From Argyresthia goedartella (Eukaryota; Arthropoda; Insecta; Lepidoptera; Argyresthiidae), in contig OX463832.1 of assembly GCA_949825045.1 (NCBI GenBank), forward strand, positions 20,082,552 through 20,146,551: a stretch of 64,000 bases of DNA, written 5' to 3'. A program made the position numbers and the translations under genes. A model generated the notes under the pieces. The model was not told the origin of the DNA. It made no database searches and saw only the letters and a list, made by a program, of their open reading frames with translations. This document shows, piece after piece, positions 1-8,627 of the stretch (the first letter of the stretch is position 1; every line of letters starts with the position of its first letter).

Positions 1-335
1 TTTATTTTATTGAAGTTAGATAGTATCAGATCCAGGATCCTGCCATTCGTGTTTTTTACTATATTAAGCTGGTCAAGGCTATGCAAGGACATGAATTCTG
101 AAAGTGTGTTGAATATGACACCATTTCCCACCGGAGACTGGCGCTCTGGCTTATCTGGAGTAGGTTGCCATTGTACTTCCTTTAGATTGAAGTCGCCCAG
201 TATCACTACTTCTGAGAGGTCCATTCTTTGTGTGAGTACATAGTTAGCATGCTCAATAAACTCTTCAAAGTCGCTTTGTTTTAATGGCGATGGGATATAT
301 GCTGCACAAATGCCTACCTTTTTATTATAGTTTAA
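1..335 (-). mobile_element. Non-LTR retrotransposon endonuclease fragment
   Basis: Reading the minus strand from about 335 down to the window edge gives an open stretch of apurinic-endonuclease-like (EEP) domain. It contains GICAAYIPSP, then VVILGDFNLKEVQW, then a segment ending RILDLILSN. GDFN is the hallmark of the endonuclease encoded by ORF2 of Jockey/CR1-like non-LTR elements, which nicks the target DNA for target-primed reverse transcription. No reverse transcriptase part is visible because the fragment continues past the left edge. Upstream of about 335 the similarity stops abruptly, so the copy is 5'-truncated or broken. It is a different family from the CR1-like elements at 2.4-7.7 kb, judged by the residues around GDFN. 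Confidence 0.75.
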
Positions 336-1424
336 AACGCGTCTATGTGTTGGGCCGTTTAGAACTTATGGAATAATCCGATTTGGCAGGTTATTTGTTT
401 GAGAAACTCAAAGATATTGCTGACACAGCAGTGTGCAGCTTCCACACAGATTCCACAAGATTCCTACTGAGTTACCTAGTTCTGAGATGCGCTATACGTA
501 TGTCTTCGAGACCAAAGCCAGATCAGTGAGAACTAGGTTAGCAGTACTCCTCAAATTTAATGGCGGACCACTGGTGAATTGTGAACCAGTGAAATAAACA
601 TTTGTTATCCGGAGATATCATCGAGGGACTTGAATGTTATCGCTTGGCTTGTTACCGTTACTAAGCCAATCGTGACAGATTCTTGCACTCAGAAAGCAGA
701 CGGCTGTCGCTCTTGTTCCCATTCTCTTGGTCGTCCAAACAACCTCTGAGCCTGACGATGATGTTTCTCAATCTCGTTATCATAGTCATCTTCAGACTGA
801 TCAGTCCGACGGACAATTCTGTCGAGCTCGTCCTCACTCACGCAGCTATCATTCTCGAAGTTGTCAATCAAGTCCTGACTCTCGAAGCAGTTCGTTCTTG
901 AGACACCCAGAAGATTTCAGATCAGTCTGATGATAATATAAGGCGCTGTCGTTTTCGTCGTAATCATCAGGCTACTGAGTCCCTATGGAAAAATCTGTCA
1001 TTCTTGGTCTCGGAATATCCATAAGACTTTTCAGTCTGACGAAGATATATGTTGCTGTCTTTCTTGTTTGTCATTTTCGTCACACTTAGTCTGATGGAGA
1101 AACCCGTCGTCATTATTGTGATACCCAGACTTGCCTTGTCTTAATCTCAGTCCGTCTTCTTCCAAGTCTGATGGTGATGTTTCTCGTATTTCTTGTCATC
1201 ATCAGGCCGCTGAGGATAGTTGTTGTTTTTGCCTTCGAGATATGTCAAAGGCATGTCAATGTCAGTCTAATGATGGGGTTTGTCACTGACCTTTTCTTTG
1301 TCATCAGCGGACTGCATGGCCTGAGAGAGAAATCTGTTGTTCTCATGACGAGCAACAGCTTACTCAGTTTGATGATGGCCGTTGGTGTGATGATGAAGGA
1401 GTCAATTGTCGCTTTCATGGCCAT
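336..1424. other. No intact gene; diverged repeat zone
   Basis: No complete gene is seen. From about 690 to 1435 the plus strand repeats a short theme, 'agtctgat' followed by gat/gac-rich and tgtcgttttcgt-like sequence, at irregular spacing (near 797, 926, 1032, 1087, 1165, 1263 and 1373). In one frame these read as SDDN, SDED, SDGE, SDGD, SNDG and FDDG, each followed by Cys/Arg-rich residues. Stops interrupt every frame. It could be a decayed repetitive gene or a diverged satellite. Confidence 0.4.
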
Positions 1425-1690
1425 TACGCTAATGACCCGAATGGCCAAGTCGGCAGTGACCCTGCCTACGAAGCCACGGGTCCCGGGTTCGAGTCCCGGT
1501 GGGGGCAAATATTTGTTTGATGAGAACGGATGTTTGTACCCTAGTCATGGTTGTTTATCTATCTATCTAAGTATAATATTTATCTATATAAGTATGTGTA
1601 TCGTTATGTAGTACCCAAGATGCAGGGAATCCTAGTTTGGGGCTAGATCAAATAGTAAATAGTGTCCATGGTATTATTATTATGCATGGA
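1425..1690 (+). mobile_element. tRNA-derived SINE, family 1
   Basis: The 5' part resembles a tRNA gene and carries a pol III internal promoter: A-box-like TGGCCAAGTCGG at 1442-1453 and B box GGTTCGAGTCC at 1486-1496. It continues into a 3' body with 'gtacccaagatgcaggg' and 'tagtttggggctaga' (1609-1650) and ends in an ATT-rich tail near 1665-1685. Such tRNA-headed elements with this 3' core are common in Lepidoptera. A second copy with an internal deletion lies at 23543-23640, which fixes the boundaries approximately. It is not a functional tRNA gene: the head is not followed by a normal terminator and it is fused to SINE body sequence. Confidence 0.75.
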
Positions 1691-1974
1691 TTCATTGATA
1701 AATAGCTGTTATAGCAAATAGAGATTGGGGAAGGGTCATAAGCAGCATATCTAGGGAAATACCATCTATGCCTTGTGCATTTGATGTTAAACTTTTAATG
1801 ACTATGTACTGTGTAATCACTGACAGGTTGAAGGGAGAATGTTTCAGTGCCGTATTGATGAAACTCAAAGTATCTGAGAGGGGAGTGGTAACGGGTGTCC
1901 GCCGGGAAATTTTTCAGTTCAAACTTGCGTATCGGTGCGAGAGCATTGCGGACGTTTCAGTAACGATGAGTTAG
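1691..1974. other. Intergenic / 5' part of transposon host
   Basis: No gene is seen. The last part (about 1880-1974) probably holds the 5' non-coding part and first codons of the mariner-like element that follows, but its terminal inverted repeat could not be identified by eye. Confidence 0.3.
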
Positions 1975-2461
1975 TGGCAGGGACCGCATCGCGCGTTTGC
2001 TGTGGAAGCGTACTTCAAGAGTGGTGATTCGTTACTTAGTGCAAGGCAGCAATTTTGTGCACACTTCAAAATTCGTCGCGTAAGTGACGGACCGTCCACC
2101 CAACTAATTTCATCGTGGGTACAGAAGTTCAGGAAAACGGGATCGACATTAAACATTCATCCACCGGGTCCATCAACTTCTGTGGCGACACCTGAAAACA
2201 TCAGCACCGTTCGAGAATAAATACTCAAAAATCCTCGAAAGTCCGTTTGGAAGGTGGCAGCTGCTACTGGTCTTAAAAAAACCACAGTACATAAAATATT
2301 GAAGCGTTAACTCAATTTCCATCCATACAAACTACAAATTGTGCAAAATTGAAAGAAGGAGACTACTTAGCGAGAGAAGTTTATGCTCAATCAATTATCC
2401 TATCCAATTAGACTCCTGCGCTTTTGGGCAATATTTTTTTTAGTGACGAAGCCCATTTTCA
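1975..2461 (+). pseudogene. Mariner-like (DUF4817) transposase, 5' half
   Basis: Decayed N-terminal half of a Tc1/mariner-superfamily transposase of the DUF4817 type. The helix-turn-helix region reads VEAYFKSGDSLLSARQQF, then SSWVQKFRKTGSTLN and TPENISTVRE. After an in-frame TAA at 2218 it continues with ILKNPRKSVWKVAAATGL and FHPYKLQ. More stops and frame changes follow until FFSDEAHF, the first catalytic-aspartate block, at about 2436-2459. There it stops, because a non-LTR element is inserted immediately afterwards. The next residues of the same protein are found at 7725-7738 and from 14860, so this is one gene split by two insertions. It is non-functional. Confidence 0.82.
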
Positions 2462-2832
2462 AAAACTCAAAAAACTCAAAACTCAAAACGTTTATTCTGT
2501 AAATAGGCCACAAGGGCACTTTCACATGTCATTTCATTTCATTTTTTACAGAACATTTGGTATTATTATCATATTATCAGAAAAAAAAAAGTACTTAATT
2601 ATTGTTTCTGAGAGATGTAAAGAGTCTCAAATGTCATAATAAAATAATTAAAATATAAATAACAGAGATGTATAGTCTCTTTAGTCAATAATACAATGAT
2701 AATAGGAGATGTAAATGGTCCCCACAGTCAAGAGTTTTATAATTAAATTAATCTTTAGAGGTGTAAAAGGCCTCCAAGTGTCCAGTAAAAGAAACTCTGG
2801 CAGTGAGGATGCTCACAATTAATTAGAACAAT

Positions 2833-5757
2833 TCAGTCCCAAGCATTTTTATCGTCTATGTACTCTTTAATACTGTAGTAAGCTTTAGAAATAAGCCTTT
2901 GCTTGATGTATTTCTTGAACTTATTAATTGATAGATCTGTCAAAGTGCTTGGGAGTTTATTGTAAAATCTTACACAATTACCCTTGAACGAGTTTTTTAT
3001 TTTATGGAGCCGAGTAGTGGGCACTGCAAGTTTGTCCTTGTTTCTAGTATTAAAGTTATGTATATCACAGTTTCTTCGAAAGTTAACAATGTTCTTATGG
3101 ACATACATAATATTCTCGTAAATATATTGACTATGGACTGTCAATATATTTACTTCTTTAAACTTATTTCTAAGAGAATCTCTATTATTCATTTTATAAA
3201 TCGCACGAACAGCCCGCTTCTGCAGCACAAAAATAGTATTTATGTCAGCAGCACTGCCCCAGAGCAGAATACCGTAGGACATAATACTATGAAAATAACT
3301 AAAATAAACTAATCTGGCTGTTTTTAAATCTGTCAAGTGACGGATTTTCCTGCATGCAAAAGCTGCAGAGCTCAGTCTGTTCGATAGCTTATCAATATGT
3401 GGACCCCATTGGAGTTTGGAATCCAACGTTATACCTAGAAACACTGTGCTGGTTACCAATTCCAATTCCTCATTTTTAATTGTTATACATGTCTGATTAT
3501 TTTTAACGTTAGTAGTAAGAAACTTAACACATTTAGTCTTTTTCTCATTTAATAGCAAATTATTAACATTAAACCAATTTACCACTCTTGATATGGTATT
3601 GTTCACGTGATCATCAGTAGCGTGTTGGTTTCGCTTTGTTTTAAAAATAAGTGAGGTGTCATCAGCAAACAGTACCATATCATGACAGTCCCTTCCTAGA
3701 TAGGGTAAGTCGTTTATATAGATGAGGAATAGGAAGGGTCCCAATATTGAGCCCTGTGGCACGCCCAAAGAAACCAATGATCCTGGTGATCGTTCTCCGT
3801 TTACGTCTACCCTTTGTATTCTTCCGTTCAGATAAGATTTTAACAAATTCAATGACGTGTCTCTAACTCCATAATGATGTAATTTCCTGATCAATGTTTC
3901 ATGACAAACGCAATCAAAAGCCTTAGATAAGTCACAAAAAATGCCTAGGGCATCTTGTGACTCTTCCCAGGCATCAAAAATACTTTCAATGAACTGAATT
4001 CCGGCATCTGTTGTTGAACGACCGCGAGTGAATCCAAACTGTTTGTTATGCATTAGCTTATTTGATTCAAAATGATGTAATAGCTGTGATAAGATTAATT
4101 TCTCAAAAATTTTACTAAAAGTTGGTAGTATTGATATAGGTCTGAAATTGGTGGGGTCTTGAGTACTACCTGCTTTGAAGAGGGGAATTATCTTACTTTG
4201 TTTCATTAAATCAGGAAATTCACCGCAGTCTATACAATTGTTGAAAATTACCGCTAGGTCAGGTGCAATTAATTCGATCAGGGATTTAACGACGTGAACA
4301 GAGAGTGCCCAAAGATCATTCGTTTTCTTAACATTTATCAATTTAAATGCCTTTACGACATCTGAACTTGTGACGTGCTTAAAATTCAAGTATGAAGCAC
4401 ACTCTGAGACATTATCTTTTAATATTGCAACAGCAGACAAAGGTGACGAATTTAAATACTTAGTCGTGGAAGCCGGTGCATTAGTAAAAAACGATTCAAA
4501 TTCAGTTGCAACTTCTAAGCTAGAACTCGTAAGCTGTCCATTGATTTTTAGTTCGTAATCGTGACTCGCTTTTTTACTACGACCGGCCTCCTCATTAATT
4601 ATTTTCCAAGTCGTTTTTATAACATCGGAACTATTCTTAATTTTACTACTCAGAAAATTACGTTTAGCTGTATGACAGTCTAATTTAAATTGTTTGGAGA
4701 ACTGTTTGACTTGTTCTTTAAATTCTTCACTCATGTTGAACCGTCGTTCCTCATACAATGCATACAATGCTTGCCTGCGTTTATGCAACTCTGCAGTAGC
4801 CCACGTACTAAAATCGTTTAAACCACTAACCACAACCGATTTTGAAGTGAATATCGCGCTGTACTGTTTCATAAAGGTTTCAAAGAATAAGTTATACATT
4901 ATATTAGGAGACTGTTCAGCAGCCAAAAACGGTAGTTCCTGGGCTAAAGAGTATCTCATTCTTTCTAACCGGTCAGCAGTTATTGGCACAAACGAAATTT
5001 TCTTTTTAATGACAGGTTCTCTAATAGAATTAAATTGAAATAATTGACCTAAATGATCTGAATCCAATTCACTGATAACACTTTTACTGATTGGAATAAC
5101 ATCAGTAAAAATGTTGTCAATGCATGTAGCACTAGTAGCAGTCACTCTTGTTGGCTCCATAAATAAATGGCTAAGCCTAAATGATGAGAAAAGATTTATT
5201 AATCTAACGCTGAGAGTAGTTCTTTCTAACAGATTAACATTAAAGTCACCACATATAATTAATCGTTTCGTACTGTGTGATGAAATAGTTAGGACGGATT
5301 CCATTATTTTCTCGAACATTTCAAAGTCGCTCAAGGGTGGCCTATAGACACATATAACGATGAACTGTTCTAATTCCACAGCTGCAAGTTCTATAGTTCG
5401 TTCAACAGATAAGGAAACAATGTCCTTACGTTCCTTGAATTTCATATGATTGTTTAGTATGATTAATGCCCCACCATGTATTGAATTAAGTCTGGTGAAC
5501 GAACTACCAACCTGGTGATCTTTAAAGCTAAACATAATTTCATTAATAGTTAACCAGTGCTCTGTTATGCACAAAATGTCAATTTTATTACAGTTTAAAA
5601 ATAACTCTATTTGTAGATCTTTGCCTCTAATACATTGAATATTCTGATGAACCAGGCTTATATACTTAGCATGTGAGCTTCCCTTATTCTTAGGGTTTTC
5701 TAATATACTAGAACATATGTTGCCAGAGCCTGGGTCCTCTGTTGTCCTATGAACTAA
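2833..5757 (-). CDS. LINE ORF2: endonuclease-reverse transcriptase
   Basis: Endonuclease plus reverse transcriptase for target-primed reverse transcription. The frame opens at the ORF1 stop, where TTA at 5757-5755 overlaps it. It has no ATG before the endonuclease: SLVHQNIQCIRGKDLQIEL leads into ILCITEHWL, then ICVYRPPLSDFEMFEK and LIICGDFNVNLLE. The RT domain shows KIIPLFKAGSTQDPTNFRPIS, GFTRGRSTTDAG, FCDLSKAFDCVCH, GVPQGSILGPFLFLIYINDL and the catalytic FADDTSLIF (codons near 3680-3655). The C-terminal region has LLWGSAADINTIFVLQKRAVRAIY and ends KNAWD. From the first TTG-type start (5574) it is 913 codons; from the ORF1 junction about 974. There are no internal stops. Translation may start by termination-reinitiation at the ORF1 stop. 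Confidence 0.88.
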   Translation of the reverse strand, partial: LVHRTTEDPGSGNICSSILENPKNKGSSHAKYISLVHQNIQCIRGKDLQIELFLNCNKIDILCITEHWLTINEIMFSFKDHQVGSSFTRLNSIHGGALIILNNHMKFKERKDIVSLSVERTIELAAVELEQFIVICVYRPPLSDFEMFEKIMESVLTISSHSTKRLIICGDFNVNLLERTTLSVRLINLFSSFRLSHLFMEPTRVTATSATCIDNIFTDVIPISKSVISELDSDHLGQLFQFNSIREPVIKKKISFVPITADRLERMRYSLAQELPFLAAEQSPNIMYNLFFETFMKQYSAIFTSKSVVVSGLNDFSTWATAELHKRRQALYALYEERRFNMSEEFKEQVKQFSKQFKLDCHTAKRNFLSSKIKNSSDVIKTTWKIINEEAGRSKKASHDYELKINGQLTSSSLEVATEFESFFTNAPASTTKYLNSSPLSAVAILKDNVSECASYLNFKHVTSSDVVKAFKLINVKKTNDLWALSVHVVKSLIELIAPDLAVIFNNCIDCGEFPDLMKQSKIIPLFKAGSTQDPTNFRPISILPTFSKIFEKLILSQLLHHFESNKLMHNKQFGFTRGRSTTDAGIQFIESIFDAWEESQDALGIFCDLSKAFDCVCHETLIRKLHHYGVRDTSLNLLKSYLNGRIQRVDVNGERSPGSLVSLGVPQGSILGPFLFLIYINDLPYLGRDCHDMVLFADDTSLIFKTKRNQHATDDHVNNTISRVVNWFNVNNLLLNEKKTKCVKFLTTNVKNNQTCITIKNEELELVTSTVFLGITLDSKLQWGPHIDKLSNRLSSAAFACRKIRHLTDLKTARLVYFSYFHSIMSYGILLWGSAADINTIFVLQKRAVRAIYKMNNRDSLRNKFKEVNILTVHSQYIYENIMYVHKNIVNFRRNCDIHNFNTRNKDKLAVPTTRLHKIKNSFKGNCVRFYNKLPSTLTDLSINKFKKYIKQRLISKAYYSIKEYIDDKNAWD

Positions 5758-7349
5758 TTTAAATGCATCCTGTTATTCTGGTCTGATACCAGATTCATAT
5801 TAGGCTGCTCAGTAAAAGCAGAGTTAGAAGCCAAATTTTTGGCTGTAATGTCATATAAATATAATAGTGACATAGCTATTTGTCGTTTACAATAATTTGA
5901 AAGGTAAAATCTACCTTTAGTCATAGTAAAATAATTACTAACATAATTGTTAGTGTCAATAATATCAAACTTATTATTATATGTACATAAATTGTACATA
6001 GTTATATTCATATTATGTCTATATACATTTTCATTTTGTGTCAATTGGTTGCAGTAGGGAAATGTGAACAATATAATTTTTTTCACACTAAGACCATTCA
6101 ATGTTTCATAAAATTTTATTAAATTATTTTTGTTCACATCTCCCCTATTGCCCATGAAAATTATCAGTGTGGCACTGGCTGTGATAGTGCTGTCATTCAA
6201 AATTTGATTTATAATATTATCTACAGTGCTAAAAGGTGAGCAATTACTAATAACACTATGTCCCTTAGAGTATGAGTGGAGTGCTGAGCCCATGCCACTT
6301 CCAATCTCATCACAGTACATTATAATATCAGGTGTTGTGGTCATATCAGACTTGGCAGAACTATTATCAGTAACACCTTGTGTTGGTAAACTGTCACACA
6401 AGCCCGGAGAGTTGCCCGCTGTCAAACAACCACCTTTCTGCTCACAGCGACAAGTATGGTTGTTGGTCAGCGACTCAAACCGCTCACAATTATGGTTCAT
6501 TTCTTCAATTAGATCATCCATAGCCAATGAGTATTCATTTATAACTTTCTCAGAGTTCAAATATGCACTGTTTAGTGATCTCAATGAATCCTCCAAGCTT
6601 TGGATTTTCAAATGTAAGTTTTGTGTGTCAGTTTCATACATCAACTTAGTACTTTCTAATTCTAATACACACATATTCAAATCATGTAATAAGTTTACAT
6701 TTTTCTTGCTTACTTTTAAGTTTTTAGTACACAATTTATTATGTTTTATTAATTTCTGAGTTTTCCGTATATACCTATTTATTTTACCTAGTTTGTTATT
6801 GCTGCAACCTAATAACCTTGATGTGGGCAATGTGTCATTAGTTAAATCAATGACATCATCAAGGCTTCCAGTTGCAACAGTAACCAGCTGCGGGCTGATC
6901 CCTACGACTTCACTGTAGAGGCTCTGGGTCTGCAACGCTGCGGTGTTTTCCTTCTCCTCCTGGAGTGCATATATTTGTTCATGGGCATCGAACAATGCTT
7001 TCTCCAGGGAATCAATCGATTTCAGGGCTTGCTCGTACTCTGCACTACATACAGTGAAGCTATCTACGGTGACCTGCAGCTTGTCCCGCTCAACAATTAC
7101 ATCACTACATTCTTGTTCTAATACACATAATTGTTTCTTTAGCTTATCTCTACTTTCAAGTACTGATAATAGCTCTTTCTCATTTTCCTCCCTTTCACAG
7201 AGTAATTCGGTGACCATTTCCTTTGATTTTTTTAATTCTAGTAAGGTAACTTTGAGCTTGTCATTTTCCTGCTGTCGGGAGGCGACAGCAGCAGCTCTGC
7301 GGGTCATCATGGTTACAGTTGAGATAAGAATCAAGGAATTGCACACCAA
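5754..7349 (-). CDS. LINE ORF1: coiled-coil / putative SGNH-like protein
   Basis: 531-residue first ORF of copy A. Residues from about 15 to 140 are a long heptad-rich coiled coil (many E, K, L and Q), typical of RNA-binding, multimerising LINE ORF1 proteins. A central linker has Ser/Thr-rich sequence and a Cys cluster (CRCEQKGGC). The C-terminal part (about 345-500) alternates hydrophobic strands with GSGMGSALHSYSKGHS, LIIFMGNRGDVNK and KKIILFTFPY. This pattern resembles the SGNH-hydrolase-like domain known in CR1-family ORF1 proteins, but the classic GDS and GxND residues are not clearly kept. The stop TAG at 5754 overlaps the ORF2 frame. The role in the RNP is inferred from the family. Confidence 0.75.
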   Translation of the reverse strand: MVCNSLILISTVTMMTRRAAAVASRQQENDKLKVTLLELKKSKEMVTELLCEREENEKELLSVLESRDKLKKQLCVLEQECSDVIVERDKLQVTVDSFTVCSAEYEQALKSIDSLEKALFDAHEQIYALQEEKENTAALQTQSLYSEVVGISPQLVTVATGSLDDVIDLTNDTLPTSRLLGCSNNKLGKINRYIRKTQKLIKHNKLCTKNLKVSKKNVNLLHDLNMCVLELESTKLMYETDTQNLHLKIQSLEDSLRSLNSAYLNSEKVINEYSLAMDDLIEEMNHNCERFESLTNNHTCRCEQKGGCLTAGNSPGLCDSLPTQGVTDNSSAKSDMTTTPDIIMYCDEIGSGMGSALHSYSKGHSVISNCSPFSTVDNIINQILNDSTITASATLIIFMGNRGDVNKNNLIKFYETLNGLSVKKIILFTFPYCNQLTQNENVYRHNMNITMYNLCTYNNKFDIIDTNNYVSNYFTMTKGRFYLSNYCKRQIAMSLLYLYDITAKNLASNSAFTEQPNMNLVSDQNNRMHLN

Positions 7350-7738
7350 AACAATGCGAAATTACTTACGTGGAATAGTAACGTTTTTCAGCGTTTGCAC
7401 ATCACTAATTGCTTTGAAATATATTTTAAACGTTGTTAAATATAATAATTTAACAATAAGGTAACAAAAGCGCTGAAAGTGTACGGAAATAACAAATACT
7501 TTTAAATTTATAACCTGCAACGGTCACAAATTTAACGTGTCTAGACACTAGTAAACGTCACTAAAACACACTGCAAATAATAGAAATACTTAACATTACA
7601 CTATAATCCTAAAATAACACTAAATTGGGCTCAGAATTACACTAAATCATATTAAAATATAAAATTTTCTAGGGACGTAGTGAAATCAGCTGTTTGCCGT
7701 TTGACAGCCAGTGTTACCCTTTCATTTGGAAGGATATG

Positions 7739-8283
7739 TGTTCAGGCTTCTCGGCACCTAATGACCTCGTAGGGGCCCATCAGCTACGAGGTAGCGTAAC
7801 GATCAGTTGCCAAGAAGTGTGAACGTCCGCGATTCACCGAGCTGAAGTAAATTGGGTCGATCTAACCTGGTCTGTGCTTCGGTCCCGTCAACCTCCTGTC
7901 TCTCTGCAAGGCCCGGGTGCACCCTAGGCTCTTCTTGGTAGACAGGTTCTTCAGCCAACCTCCTATGACTGGCGGGCCAGCTTCAACGAGCACAGTGTTC
8001 CAACACAGGTTATGTTACGTGGTAAAAACCAATCGGCCACGTAAATGCGAACTTTATCTGGTTCGGGGAACCACAACACACTCAGCTATATTGACAATCC
8101 TGAGGGAAACCCGAATACATTCCAGATGGCCTGCGATTTAATTTCAATACCCTAACCAAAACGCGTTTACTTTGCGAGGGCTTTCGTCTGTCAGTTGTCA
8201 AAAAACTGCTAGGTTGGCAGCAACGTCAAATTCAAAATGGCCGTTCAGAAACCATCGATCGAATATCGATTTGGAATCGAACA
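7739..8283 (-). repeat. 3' LTR of BEL/Pao element
   Basis: 545-bp long terminal repeat (3' with respect to the minus-strand coding direction), starting TGTTCAGGCTTCTCGG on the plus strand and ending GGAATCGAACA. It differs from the other LTR by four substitutions seen by eye and lacks a 5-bp 'cagtt' duplication. The internal side (8284-8315) is G-rich on the minus strand (GGGCGGGTGAT next to the LTR) and is a candidate polypurine tract. Confidence 0.92.
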
Positions 8284-8315
8284 ATCACCCGCCCGGACAG
8301 GCACCCACCTGTCCC

Positions 8316-8627
8316 CTAATCTACGGGCAGCCGAGACAACGTTGCTACCGCTCGTTTTAGAACCGAGCCTCCTACTAGAACCTCTGCAGACCGGGGGGTC
8401 CCGTCCTTGCCAGGGAACAAGTTAACAATGCGCCCCCTGCGCCAACGTAGTGGCGGTAGGTTAGCATCCTTAACCAGAACGAGGTCACCAACACTAGTGG
8501 GGCTGGTTTTGTCAGTCCACTTAAGGCGCTGTTGTAAGATATGCAGATACTCGAGCGACCAACGCTTCCAGAAATTCTGAGTAAACTGCTGCAACATCTG
8601 ATACCTTGACAACCGATACAATTTCAC
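8316..8627 (-). pseudogene. BEL/Pao pol C-terminus (DUF5641), frameshifted
   Basis: C-terminal continuation of the pol polyprotein in a different frame. It reads [19 protein letters not shown], then WSLEYLHILQQR, VGDLVLVKDANLPPLRW and GRIVNLFPGKDG, and ends LSRLPVD. This is the DUF5641 module that follows the BEL/Pao integrase core. The frame changes at about 8624-8627, where the upstream frame hits TGA, so an indel has separated it from the integrase. No ATG is present, and it would be made only as part of pol. Confidence 0.85.

Larger units (their letters stand above)
2462..7719 (-). mobile_element. CR1-like non-LTR retrotransposon, copy A (complete)
   Basis: Full two-ORF LINE in minus orientation, inserted in the mariner-like transposase gene. 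The 3' end (low coordinates) has an AATAAA signal (about 2489-2494) followed by TTTTGAG-type microsatellite repeats (2462-2490). The 5' end lies at about 7719. A short target duplication, tttca, is present at 2457-2461 and 7720-7724, and joining the flanks restores the transposase reading frame. Order on the minus strand: 5'UTR about 7719-7350, ORF1 7349-5754, ORF2 5757-2833, 3'UTR 2832-2491. The RT style (FADDTSLIF, LQKRAVRAIY) and microsatellite tail fit the CR1/Daphne group; the exact clade is inferred. Both ORFs look intact, so this is a young copy. Confidence 0.85.

Noticed and set aside
1440..1510. Functional tRNA gene
   Set aside because: Has A and B boxes but is continuous with a SINE body and tail, and a second copy shows the same fusion.
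7917..8425. Plus-strand ORFs in the LTRs (74, 62 and 62 codons)
   Set aside because: Lie within LTR sequence, repeated at 14483, and do not resemble proteins.
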